Part shown: piece after piece, positions 1 to 8,860 of the stretch
Layout: the number at the start of each line of letters is the position of its first letter
Numbering within the stretch: position 1 is the first letter of the stretch
Assembly: GCA_012523875.1 (NCBI GenBank)
Contig: JAAYSW010000029.1
Span: 1 to 34,948, forward strand
Direction: 5' to 3'
Length of the DNA: 34,948 nt
Origin: Clostridiales bacterium
Lineage (GTDB): Bacteria > Bacillota > Clostridia > Oscillospirales > Ruminococcaceae
Notes under the pieces: generated by a model
The model's database searches: none
What the model was told of the DNA's origin: nothing
Seen by the model: the letters and a program-made list of their open reading frames with translations, nothing else
Position numbers and translations under genes: made by a program

Positions 1-39
1 CATTTCTTTGGTTCGTTTCTTTGTGCGAGCAAAGAAATG
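1..39. repeat. Nested inverted repeat: CATTTCTTTG (1-10) / CAAAGAAATG (30-39), with an inner TTTCTTTG(16-23)-TGCGAG-CAAAGAAA(30-37) hairpin
   Basis: Direct reading; arms are perfectly complementary. Intergenic, downstream of bipA. Confidence 0.7.
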
Positions 40-115
40 AACATAGGTATTTACTAAGTGTAACAAACAAATTATAACTCCGAGCGTTAGACTAAATCAA
101 CACAGAGCCTTGCGG

Positions 116-180
116 CGACTGAGCATAGGAGCCCGACTGAGCATAGGAGCCTTGTGGCGACTGAGCATAGGAGCCTTGCG
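116..180. repeat. Short direct-repeat array, three copies of CGACTGAGCATAGGAGCC at 116-133, 134-151 and 158-175, with GAGCCTTGCG/GAGCCTTGTG linkers
   Basis: Direct reading; exact 18-mer x3 with 18 and 24 bp periods. Confidence 0.85.
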
Positions 181-239
181 ATTACTAAACATAATAACAA
201 AGGCATTCCACTAATAGAATGCCCGTTATAAAACTATTA

Positions 240-2051
240 TTATTTCCTTGATTTTGCCCTCATCGTATTACTTAATATCCTCTTTCTAATACGAATAGAA
301 TCTGGAGTAATCTCCAGCAATTCATCATCCGCTAAGAATTCCAAACTCTCCTCTAAACTCAACTTTCTAGGCGGAACCAGCCTCAACGCATCATCACTCC
401 CACTTGCCCTCATATTCGTAAGATGCTTCTTCTTGCAAACATTTACAACCAAATCCTCTGCTTTGGGGGATGCACCAACAACCATTCCCTCATAAACTGG
501 TGTGCCTGGTTCGATGAAGAGGCTACCCCTCTCCTGTGCATTATATAAGCCATACGCAATCGCTGTGCCTGGCTCATAGGATATAAGTGAACCCGTATTC
601 CTCCTTGAAATATCTCCCTTATATGGTTGATAATCAATGAATACACTACTCATAATTCCCTCACCTTTAGTATCCGTCAGAAACTCACTCTTATACCCAA
701 AAAGACCTCTTGAAGGCACTAGAAATTCAAGACGCATACGAGAACCTTGTGGATTCATTGATTGCAATTCAGCTTTTCTTGTACCCATCTTTTCCATAAC
801 AGCACCGACGCTTTCCTCAGGAACATCCACAATAAGCTGTTCGATAGGCTCACACTTCTTGCCATCAATCTCTTTAATTAAGACTCTGGGCGTTGAAACG
901 GATAATTCATAACCCTCACGTCGCATATTCTCAATAAGTATCGATAAATGCATTTCACCCCTGCCTGCGACCAAAAATGAATCCGTCGTTTCTGTGTCTG
1001 AAACTCTAATTGAAACATCTTTTAGTACTTCCTTATAAAGCCTGTCCCTAAGTTGTCTTGAAGTAACATATTTACCCTCCTTGCCAGCAAAAGGGCTGTC
1101 ATTAACGGAGAAAGTCATCTCAACGGTTGGCTCACTTATTTTTGTAAATGGCATAGGTTCAAAGTTTGCATTATCACAAATTGTATCACCTATAGTAATA
1201 TTTTCTATACCACTAACCCACACAATATCGCCAACCTTAGCTTCCTGTACTGGAGTACGATTAAGCCCCTCAATCTGAAAAAGCGATGCAATCTTTGCCG
1301 AGTATGGTTTCTTAGTATCATGATAATCGCCAACCATAATATTCTGGTTAACTTTAATGGAGCCTCTTTCAATCCTTCCTATTCCAATTCTTCCAACATA
1401 TTCATTATAATCTATGGATGAAACAAGCATTTGTAATGGTAAATCCTCTTCTCCTTTTGGTGGCTCTATATAGTTTATTATAGTTTCAAAAAGGGGAATT
1501 AAATCCTTCCCAGTTTCATACTGGCTCAAGGATGCAGTTCCACTCCTTCCAGAACAAAAAAGCAATGGACTTTCAAGTTGTTCCTCATTTGCATCGAGGT
1601 CAAGCAAAAGTTCTAAAACTTCATTGCCAATTTGGTCAAGCCTTGCATCAGGACGATCTATTTTATTAACAATAATTATAATTTTTTGCCCCATCTCAAG
1701 TGCTTTTGAAAGAACAAACCTTGTCTGTGGCATAGGGCCTTCCGCAGCATCAACAAGCAACAGAACACCATCTACCATGTTCAACACTCGCTCAACCTCA
1801 CCGCTAAAATCAGCGTGCCCAGGAGTGTCAATAAGGTTAATTTTTATATCCTTATAGCAGACAGATGTATTCTTCGCAAGAATTGTAATACCACGCTCCC
1901 TCTCAATATCATCGCTATCCATAATTCTATCGGCAATAACTTGGTTTTCTCTGAACGCTCCACCCTGTTTCAACATTTCATCAACTAAAGTAGTCTTTCC
2001 ATGGTCAACATGGGCAATAATCGCAATATTTCTTAAATCTTTTCTAATCAT
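240..2051 (-). CDS. typA: Ribosome-associated translational GTPase BipA/TypA
   Basis: 603 aa; N-terminus RNIAIIAHVDHGKTTLVDEMLKQGG, ERERGITILAKNTS, DTPGHADFSGEVERVL and BipA-type C-terminus. Confidence 0.97.
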   Translation of the reverse strand: MIRKDLRNIAIIAHVDHGKTTLVDEMLKQGGAFRENQVIADRIMDSDDIERERGITILAKNTSVCYKDIKINLIDTPGHADFSGEVERVLNMVDGVLLLVDAAEGPMPQTRFVLSKALEMGQKIIIIVNKIDRPDARLDQIGNEVLELLLDLDANEEQLESPLLFCSGRSGTASLSQYETGKDLIPLFETIINYIEPPKGEEDLPLQMLVSSIDYNEYVGRIGIGRIERGSIKVNQNIMVGDYHDTKKPYSAKIASLFQIEGLNRTPVQEAKVGDIVWVSGIENITIGDTICDNANFEPMPFTKISEPTVEMTFSVNDSPFAGKEGKYVTSRQLRDRLYKEVLKDVSIRVSDTETTDSFLVAGRGEMHLSILIENMRREGYELSVSTPRVLIKEIDGKKCEPIEQLIVDVPEESVGAVMEKMGTRKAELQSMNPQGSRMRLEFLVPSRGLFGYKSEFLTDTKGEGIMSSVFIDYQPYKGDISRRNTGSLISYEPGTAIAYGLYNAQERGSLFIEPGTPVYEGMVVGASPKAEDLVVNVCKKKHLTNMRASGSDDALRLVPPRKLSLEESLEFLADDELLEITPDSIRIRKRILSNTMRAKSRK

Positions 2052-2071
2052 AAATACCCCTTCATAATCAT

Positions 2072-2101
2072 AAAAAATGACCGCCCCTAAAAGGAACGGT
2101 C
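2072..2101 (-). terminator. Intrinsic terminator or attenuator hairpin between the tRNA cluster and bipA
   Basis: On - strand GACCGTTCC-TTTTA-GGGGCGGTC (9-bp stem with two G-U pairs) followed by ATTTTTTATG; ends about 20 nt before the bipA start. Confidence 0.65.
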
Positions 2102-2162
2102 CTTCTCACCAACAAAAGAAACGTTCCCCACAGCCGCAGAGAACGCTCATCTAAACATCGTA

Positions 2163-2247
2163 TGGTGGGAGTGGACGGATTTGAACCATCGAAGCGAATT
2201 GCAGCAGATTTACAGTCTGCCCCCTTTGGCCACTCGGGAACACTCCC
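2163..2247 (-). tRNA. tRNA-Tyr (anticodon GTA)
   Basis: Reverse complement GGGAGTGTTCCCGAGTGGCC...CTGTAAA...GGTTCGAATCCGTCCACTCCCACCA; long variable arm, encoded CCA. Confidence 0.95.
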
Positions 2248-2299
2248 TTATATTAAGCTTAGAAAAAAATCGTGAGGGAGGAAACCTCTCCTCACAATT

Positions 2300-2375
2300 T
2301 GGAGCTGGTGGACGGATTTGAACCCCCGGCCTGCTGATTACAAGTCAGCTGCTCTACCAACTGAGCTACACCAGC
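2300..2375 (-). tRNA. tRNA-Thr (anticodon TGT)
   Basis: Reverse complement GCTGGTGTAGCTCAGTTGGTAGAGCAGCTGACTTGTAATCAGC...GGTTCAAATCCGTCCACCAGCTCCA. Confidence 0.95.
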
Positions 2376-2482
2376 ATTGTAACGTTATAAAGTATAACAT
2401 ATACAATTTATTTTGTCAAGCTTTTTTTGTAGTTTTATAAGTTTTTATTTATTCTTTTGAAATAAAAACAATTTATAAAACA

Positions 2483-2559
2483 TGGTCGAGGCGACAGGAC
2501 TTGAACCTGCGGCATCTTGGTCCCAAACCAAGCACTCTACCAAACTGAGCTACGCCTCG
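2483..2559 (-). tRNA. tRNA-Pro (anticodon TGG)
   Basis: Reverse complement CGAGGCGTAGCTCAGTTTGGTAGAGTGCTTGGTTTGGGACCAAG...GGTTCAAGTCCTGTCGCCTCGACCA. Confidence 0.95.
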
Positions 2560-2780
2560 TTGTTGACGATTGTGTGTGATAAATTCCCTTTAAAATCACA
2601 CACATAGAAGATTAGCAAAATATCCTCCACTCTGTTTGCGTCATCAAACAGCTTTATCATTATACAACAATATTTTTTATTTGTCAAGCCTTTTTTAAAA
2701 AAAAGTTTTATTTTTTAAGAAACCATGTTTTATAAGGGTATATAAAAATATACCCTTAATACATTCTAAACTTATTTTAA

Positions 2781-3071
2781 CTAATCCTCATTTGAATCAG
2801 GATCCTTCTCAAAATCATCAACTACGCCATCAATATCTTCAAATGATGCCAAATCCATATCTGCATCATCAATTTCTTCTGATGGAATTTCTATATCTAA
2901 ATCTGCGTCATCATCACAACAACATCCACAAAAATCGTCCTCATAGATATCAAAATCGTCTGGGTCGCAATAAATCCCCAATTCCCTACGCTTTTTCAAT
3001 ATAATTGTAACTGCCAAAGCCGTAACTGCACCAACAGCTGCTGCAATGCCTATAACCGTTTTCATCTTCAT
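2781..3071 (-). CDS. Small single-TM protein with a CGCCC cluster in an Asp/Glu-rich tail; unknown function
   Basis: ORF-track start is a TTG (3083); ATG at 3071 preceded by TTGGAG is more likely. Sequence MKMKTVIGIAAAVGAVTALAVTIILKKRRE...DDFCGCCCDDDADLDIEI. Confidence 0.7.
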   Translation of the reverse strand: MKMKTVIGIAAAVGAVTALAVTIILKKRRELGIYCDPDDFDIYEDDFCGCCCDDDADLDIEIPSEEIDDADMDLASFEDIDGVVDDFEKDPDSNED

Positions 3072-3179
3072 AGCATACTCCAATTCTCCGCAAATATATT
3101 TTATTAGCTTACAGCCACCATTGCGGGTATGACTGCAGCCGTTTAGCTTGTCCTCAGCACTTATTAATGACTTAAAAAT

Positions 3180-3208
3180 ATAATATCCTTTTTAATAAAT
3201 ATAATCAA
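3180..3208 (-). promoter_or_regulatory. SigA-type promoter for the Cys/Asp-rich protein gene
   Basis: - strand TTGATT (3208-3203), 17-nt spacer, TATTAT (3185-3180). Confidence 0.55.
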
Positions 3209-3268
3209 AATTAAATAATAAAGCTTGTATATATTATATCATATATTCTCCCATATTTCAATAATAAT

Positions 3269-3988
3269 TTATAAATTTTTTGTTAATAACATTGCTATTG
3301 AAATCGCAGCTAGTGGTGCTGTTTCACATCTTAAAATCCTATGCCCCAGCCAAAGTGGCTGTACTCCATAACTCTTTGCAAGCGTGATTTCAGACTCCTC
3401 AAAACCACCCTCACTTCCAACAAGTATCGCCATACTTTCAACTTTTTCAACATTGGTTTCAGTAAATCTTATACCACCCTTTTCATAAAGCACCAACGGA
3501 CAGTCAACCTTTGCCATCTCTTTCAACGCTTCCTCAAGCTTTACAAACGGCGTAACTTCGGGGATTATCCCCCTCCCAGACTGCTTTGATGCCTCAAGTG
3601 AAATTTTATTATACCTCACAAGCTTTTTAGCAAAATCCTTTTCACTAGGTCTTGAAACACATCTATTCGTCAAAACAGGAACAATTCTTGACACACCCAG
3701 TTCAACAGATTTCTGTATAATACTTTCCATCTTATCATTCTTTGGTATCGCCTGATATAAGGTTAGGGAAATATTCGGTTCAGCCAAGCATATTTGAGGA
3801 TCTCCTGCTTTTAAAATTACCATATCGCTAGAAATATTTATAATCTCACATGAATAATCCATACCCCTCGCACAAATGATAATCTCATCACCAATTTTCA
3901 TTCTCAACGAACGTCCAATATGCCTTGCATCATCGCCAGTCATTATTACTTCTTTACCTAAAACTTCATCCACAAAAAAACGCGGCAT
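3269..3988 (-). CDS. rsmE: 16S rRNA (uracil-1498-N3)-methyltransferase RsmE
   Basis: 239 aa; SVELGVSRIVPVLTNRCV, ILVGSEGGFEESEI, LGHRILRCETAPLAAI motifs. Confidence 0.93.
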   Translation of the reverse strand: MPRFFVDEVLGKEVIMTGDDARHIGRSLRMKIGDEIIICARGMDYSCEIINISSDMVILKAGDPQICLAEPNISLTLYQAIPKNDKMESIIQKSVELGVSRIVPVLTNRCVSRPSEKDFAKKLVRYNKISLEASKQSGRGIIPEVTPFVKLEEALKEMAKVDCPLVLYEKGGIRFTETNVEKVESMAILVGSEGGFEESEITLAKSYGVQPLWLGHRILRCETAPLAAISIAMLLTKNL

Positions 3989-4178
3989 ATCATTACCTCA
4001 ATAATAAAATTAACCCTTGCGTAGATTTATTTTATATGTATGTTATACGCAAAAAGTCGCAAAAAATTCTTTATTATATCATTATACATTAATTCTTTTA
4101 AACAAGCAAGGCTCAGAATAATTACTGGAATATTGTACAATTAATTTAGTGGAAATGCACAAATTATAATTATTATAA

Positions 4179-4207
4179 TTGACTTGACCATCTTTCTATG
4201 ATATTAT
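4179..4207 (+). promoter_or_regulatory. SigA-type promoter for the downstream lipoprotein gene
   Basis: TTGACT, 17-nt spacer, TATTAT. Confidence 0.65.
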
Positions 4208-4266
4208 TTAATGGAGAATGTTTATTGATACTTTCTACTAATTTCACGCATGAAAGGTAGTTTAAC

Positions 4267-4887
4267 ATGAAAAAAGCAATATCAATTTTTTTAACAATAT
4301 TTATGCTGGCAATATTTTTTACTGGCTGTTCAAAAGAGGAATCTTCTAGAGAAAATGTAAAGATGACAGATTTACCCTACGGCTCAACAATGGTTGATGA
4401 CAATAAAAACTATAAAATACCAATTCTATATGATAAGCGTTTTCTTGAGGCGAGTCAGCTTGAGGCTATCACCAATTATTACTATGCAGTTCAAGAAAAT
4501 GATTTAGAGCTATACAACTCAACTATGATTCCCATCTTTTCTGATTATATTAAGGCTAATAGCTCAACTGGGGAGGCTGATTCTAAATATATGCTTGAAA
4601 ATGCCCACTCAACTATAAATGTAATGATTGGGGGAAGTTTTGAAATTAAATCATGTGAAGTTACTGGAATTACATCGGAACATATAACTTCTGGAATAGA
4701 TACCCTCCTTGAGAAAATGGATTTGGTTTCTGAGAAAATTGATGGTACAAAGATTTCAGATAAAGTCACAAAGGCATATGCTATCACCCTTAACTTTACA
4801 GTTAAAAGCGAGGAGAATTCAGCAATAATACCAGATGATATCCTTTTCCTATTCGAAATTGATAATAAATTTTATGTAATGTTTTAA
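4267..4887 (+). CDS. Putative lipoprotein of unknown function
   Basis: 206 aa; signal peptide with lipobox-like FFTGC; ATG after GAAAGGTAG. Confidence 0.8.
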   Translation: MKKAISIFLTIFMLAIFFTGCSKEESSRENVKMTDLPYGSTMVDDNKNYKIPILYDKRFLEASQLEAITNYYYAVQENDLELYNSTMIPIFSDYIKANSSTGEADSKYMLENAHSTINVMIGGSFEIKSCEVTGITSEHITSGIDTLLEKMDLVSEKIDGTKISDKVTKAYAITLNFTVKSEENSAIIPDDILFLFEIDNKFYVMF

Positions 4888-4957
4888 TAATGAATAGTAT
4901 CCCTATCAATTTAAAACATTAATCCATTACATAAATTAATTTCTAATTATAAAATTA

Positions 4958-4990
4958 AAATCTGACGACATTTATGCCGTCAGATTTTTT
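4958..4990. terminator. Terminator between convergent genes, probably bidirectional
   Basis: AAATCTGACG ... CGTCAGATTTTTT stem followed by T-rich sequence on both strands. Confidence 0.75.
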
Positions 4991-4991
4991 A

Positions 4992-7388
4992 TTATCCTAA
5001 AATAACAACTATTTTATTATTATCAGCTAGTTTATCCATTGCTAGAAAATTATCAGCTAACTTTTCACCATTAAGCATCATCTCTTTAACACCACTTTGA
5101 ACATGGTTAGGATTTTTTATCTCAATAAAGAGTTTCTTTCCTCTGAAATCCTTTTCAATTGTAAAGCCGTCCCATTCTGATGGAATTGAAGGTGAAATTA
5201 CAAGCCCATCCGCATTCGGACGCATACCACAAATACCCTCAACACAACCAACCATTACAGTTGAAGCTGTACCTGTGAGCCAATGAACATGGGATCTGCC
5301 TTCATGAGGGGATGCCTTACTTTCAGTAAATTGCCCATGTACATATGGTTCAATTACCCTTATTTCAGCCTTGTCATTCATGGATGCAGGGGAAGTTTCC
5401 ATAAAGTATTCAAAAGCTCTATCACCATTACCAAGCAAACTCTCAGCAAGTATCACCCAACCCTGTGATTGAGAGAATATTCCACCATTCTCCTTTGTAT
5501 CAGGATTGAATATATGCATTAATGCACCTTCAAAATAATGCTCCATATATGGTGGGTCAAGCAGCTTCAAACCATATGGTGTGTTCAATATCTTATTCGC
5601 TGTATCCATAGCTACCTTACCCTTTTCCCCCGTTGCAAAGCCTGAAATAACAGACCAGCTTTGGGGATTGAGCCACATTGATGCCTCTGGGTCCTTTTTA
5701 GCTCCAACAATAACGCCATCTTCACGGATACCACGAATAAATCTATCCTCATCCCAACATTTTTCTAAAGCATCACCAAGATTTTTCTGGTTCACACTTA
5801 TATAATCGATATACTCCATATCTTTTCTATCAACAGCCATATCTTTCAACACGCACATTGCATAATAAAGTTGAAATGCGACAAAGGTACTCTCACCTTT
5901 TTTACCCAACCTCAGACAATCATTCCAATCTGCATGAAGTCCTGCCGGCATATTATTATCACCCATACGCTCCATTGAGAACTGAACAGCTTTTTTCAAA
6001 TGCTCATAAACCGTATCTTCTCCACCATTTGCATAAACTATAACTTCATCTAAGAATGATTTATTTCCACTTTCTCCGATATATTTAACTATTGTTGGGA
6101 ATAACCACAATGCATCATCTGCACGATATGATGGATGTCCTGTTTCCTTGACATACGATGGGTCATCAGGTGTATCCTCAAACCCTGCATTATGATTAAA
6201 CTTAACAAGAGGTAACCCTCCGCCATTATTAACTTGTGCTGAAAGCATAAATCTAATCTTATCAGCCGCAAGCTCTGGATCAAGATGAATAATCCCCTGT
6301 ATATCCTGAACAGTATCTCTATATCCATATCCATTACGAAGTCCACAATAAACTAATGATGCAGCCCTAGACCAAATAAATGTTATAAAGCACTGATAAG
6401 CATTCCACACATTAATCATATTATTAAACTCATCACTTGGGGTATTAACCTTAAATCTATCCAACTTTGAATGCCAGTAGTTTTTTAATTCTGCGATTTC
6501 CTCATCGACCTTGCCCACAACCTTATACTCATTAAGGATAGCATCTGCCGCTACTGCATTTTTCTGTCCTAAAACATAAATAAGTTCAACTGTTTGTCCA
6601 GGTTCAAGTATAATATCTGATTGCAATGCACCACATGAATTTAGATTGAAATTCACCTTATTATCGCATCTACCCCTTTCAACAGCTATCGGGTTTGCAT
6701 AGGTTCTATATTCGCCGATAAAATCATCTAAACTTCCATTATAGGCAGTAATATCAGCTCCAACCATACCAAAGAAGCGTTCCATATTATTTGAACCATT
6801 TTCGTCTTTTTTGCTATTTTCATTAATATGCTGAATAATTTTATTACCCTCAAAGCTTGTCCTTGAAACGAATAGAGAATATTGTAAATTCACTTGGTCT
6901 TGTTCATAATTATCCTCATTTGTAAATTCGATAAATCCAAATGTAGAAAGGTTTCTTGGCTTAGTATCGTTATTTGTAATCCTTGAACACCAAACCTCAT
7001 GAGTTTTATCAAGCGGTACATAATAAGTCACTTCAGAAACTATCTTTTCATATTCAGCCCTTATCAATGTATAGGCTGTGCCATGAATACATTCACTTTT
7101 ATATTTATCTAAAGGCTTACCAACTGGCTGCCATGATGCTGACCAATAATCATTTAAATCATTATCCCTTATATAAATATATCTGCCAGGTAGGGCCATA
7201 TTTGAGTTAAATCTATAACGAGTAATTCTTCCGTTAGCTCCACTTTTAACAAAGCTATAGCCTGCTGCATTATTTGATATAATCGCCCCATACTCAGGTG
7301 AACCTAAATAATTTGTCCATGGTGCTGGAGTATCAGGCTTTGTTATAATATATTGCTTATTTTCCAAGTCAAAATATCCATATTTCAT
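4992..7388 (-). CDS. GH94-family glycoside phosphorylase (cellobiose / N,N'-diacetylchitobiose phosphorylase-like)
   Basis: 798 aa; MKYGYFD...PAPWTNYLG N-terminus, GLRNGYGYRDTVQD, LHADWNDCLRLG, WLTGTAS; start preceded by GGAG. No signal peptide. Confidence 0.9.
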   Translation of the reverse strand: MKYGYFDLENKQYIITKPDTPAPWTNYLGSPEYGAIISNNAAGYSFVKSGANGRITRYRFNSNMALPGRYIYIRDNDLNDYWSASWQPVGKPLDKYKSECIHGTAYTLIRAEYEKIVSEVTYYVPLDKTHEVWCSRITNNDTKPRNLSTFGFIEFTNEDNYEQDQVNLQYSLFVSRTSFEGNKIIQHINENSKKDENGSNNMERFFGMVGADITAYNGSLDDFIGEYRTYANPIAVERGRCDNKVNFNLNSCGALQSDIILEPGQTVELIYVLGQKNAVAADAILNEYKVVGKVDEEIAELKNYWHSKLDRFKVNTPSDEFNNMINVWNAYQCFITFIWSRAASLVYCGLRNGYGYRDTVQDIQGIIHLDPELAADKIRFMLSAQVNNGGGLPLVKFNHNAGFEDTPDDPSYVKETGHPSYRADDALWLFPTIVKYIGESGNKSFLDEVIVYANGGEDTVYEHLKKAVQFSMERMGDNNMPAGLHADWNDCLRLGKKGESTFVAFQLYYAMCVLKDMAVDRKDMEYIDYISVNQKNLGDALEKCWDEDRFIRGIREDGVIVGAKKDPEASMWLNPQSWSVISGFATGEKGKVAMDTANKILNTPYGLKLLDPPYMEHYFEGALMHIFNPDTKENGGIFSQSQGWVILAESLLGNGDRAFEYFMETSPASMNDKAEIRVIEPYVHGQFTESKASPHEGRSHVHWLTGTASTVMVGCVEGICGMRPNADGLVISPSIPSEWDGFTIEKDFRGKKLFIEIKNPNHVQSGVKEMMLNGEKLADNFLAMDKLADNNKIVVILG

Positions 7389-7584
7389 TTGGAATCTCCT
7401 TTTCTAATAGAATTATACTTAATAAAATAAAACTACTTCAATAATAACATTAATTATACTTTTTTGCAAGGTAGTTTAACATAGAATGGCATTGTTTTTG
7501 AAAGGTTAATGGGGTGGGAATATATGATAACGCCTAATTTATATATATTTGATAAAACTAGAATAACATTACTTTAGTATGAAA

Positions 7585-7621
7585 AGCAAAAGCTACAAGA
7601 CAGGTATTATGCCTTGTAGCT
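7585..7621 (-). terminator. Intrinsic terminator downstream of the DUF4352-like gene
   Basis: AGCTACAAG ... CTTGTAGCT inverted repeat; - strand followed by TTTTGCTTTT. Confidence 0.7.
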
Positions 7622-7641
7622 ATAAATTATTATTTTACACA

Positions 7642-8274
7642 TTAAAGAGGGGAAATATCCTCGCTAGTAAACGTGAATGTTATTGTATCTCCCGTTACAC
7701 CTTTCTCTGGATAAATGCTAATTTTCATTTCAGTAAAATCCAAGGGTGCTTCCGCATAGGCATACCCCGTTAGTGTAGTGCCAGCCATAACTGAATCCGC
7801 AAATGGCGAAATATCTTTAATCTCCCTTAATGCTGCCGTAACAGCACGGCTACTTGTGAAAGCACCTTTTAATTCCTTGCCATTTTCATGCAATGTAAAA
7901 TTAGAAATTACAGTCATACCTAAATTTTCTTGAGAGTTATTTTCAATTGTAAAAACAAATGCATAATAACCCTTATCGCCATCTTTTTCAGCTCCAACCC
8001 TATGTACCTTATCAAGCCTTATGCTGATTTCATCTTTATAGACAACTGATTCACCAATAACAGCAGAAATATCTTCTCCTGGAAGCGTTGTTTCTTCCTT
8101 TTTGGAACTAGTTTTGCTATCGCTATCCTTAGTTCCCTCTTGCTGATTTTGGCTTTTTGAATTTGTTGGCTCAAGCTTTTCTAAAGACTCTTTACCCTTA
8201 GAACATCCTGTAAGTGGTGTGGTAAACAATGTAGTAGCAATTGTAATAATAACCACTTTTTTTATTATTCCCAT
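7642..8274 (-). CDS. Putative lipoprotein with DUF4352-like (immunoglobulin-like) domain
   Basis: Start at MGIIKK (8274) preceded by GGAGG; lipobox LTGC; C-terminal pattern YYAFVFTIENNSQENLGM typical of DUF4352. Confidence 0.7.
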   Translation of the reverse strand: MGIIKKVVIITIATTLFTTPLTGCSKGKESLEKLEPTNSKSQNQQEGTKDSDSKTSSKKEETTLPGEDISAVIGESVVYKDEISIRLDKVHRVGAEKDGDKGYYAFVFTIENNSQENLGMTVISNFTLHENGKELKGAFTSSRAVTAALREIKDISPFADSVMAGTTLTGYAYAEAPLDFTEMKISIYPEKGVTGDTITFTFTSEDISPL

Positions 8275-8520
8275 TTTAAATCCTCCATATTTATCTGTCA
8301 TAATTTAATTTATATTTTAAATTTTATCCATAATGAATTTAACTATAGTTGTTTTAATGCCCTGAAACATCCCCCTCACCCTATAATTTGAGGTTTAATT
8401 CCATAAACAAAATAACAAACATAGTTTTCATTAATCTCTTTTATAATATAACATTTTTTAAAGGCTTTTGCAAGAGGTTTTTTATAGAATACTAAGTTTA
8501 TTTTTTAATACTTAAAAAAA

Positions 8521-8567
8521 ATATTTTTAAAAAATACCCCTAAGCCAAATGGGCTTAGAGGTACCTT
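8521..8567 (-). terminator. Intrinsic terminator of the ferredoxin gene
   Basis: TACCCCTAAGCC-AAAT-GGGCTTAGAGGTA hairpin; - strand followed by a T-rich tract. Confidence 0.65.
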
Positions 8568-8576
8568 TATGTATCT

Positions 8577-8747
8577 TTATGCTGGGTTAGGAGCTGAAAC
8601 TGGACAAACATCAGCACAAGCGCCACAATCAATACATTGTTCTGCATCGATTACATATATTTCATCACCAGCCGAAATACAATTTACTGGACATTCGCTT
8701 TCACAAGCACCACAATTAATGCAGTCCTCATTAATTTTGTATGCCAT
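8577..8747 (-). CDS. 2[4Fe-4S] ferredoxin, 56 aa
   Basis: Read directly: MAYKINEDCINCGACESECPVNCISAGDEIYVIDAEQCIDCGACADVCPVSAPNPA; two CxxCxxCxxxCP motifs; GGAGG upstream. Absent from ORF track because of size. Confidence 0.96.
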   Translation of the reverse strand: MAYKINEDCINCGACESECPVNCISAGDEIYVIDAEQCIDCGACADVCPVSAPNPA

Positions 8748-8860
8748 ATCTATACACCTCCAAATGTTTTAAGGGTAGATATTTTATCTACTATACTCAT
8801 TTTAACACAATTTTATAAAAAATCAATAGTATATTTTAAAAACACTGAAAAAAATATATT

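Noticed and set aside
105-240. Possible in-frame coding use of the 18/24-bp repeats (TEHRS repeats on + strand)
   Set aside because: Periods are multiples of three, but the frame has an upstream stop (TAG) and no start codon or RBS.
2571-2604. TGTGTGTGAT/ATCACACACA hairpin upstream of tRNA-Pro
   Set aside because: Clear inverted repeat but no T-tract, and partly low-complexity; function not assignable.
2792-3004. + strand ORF of 70 aa (MNQDPSQNHQLRHQ...)
   Set aside because: Antisense shadow of the Asp-rich gene; no RBS and compositionally biased.
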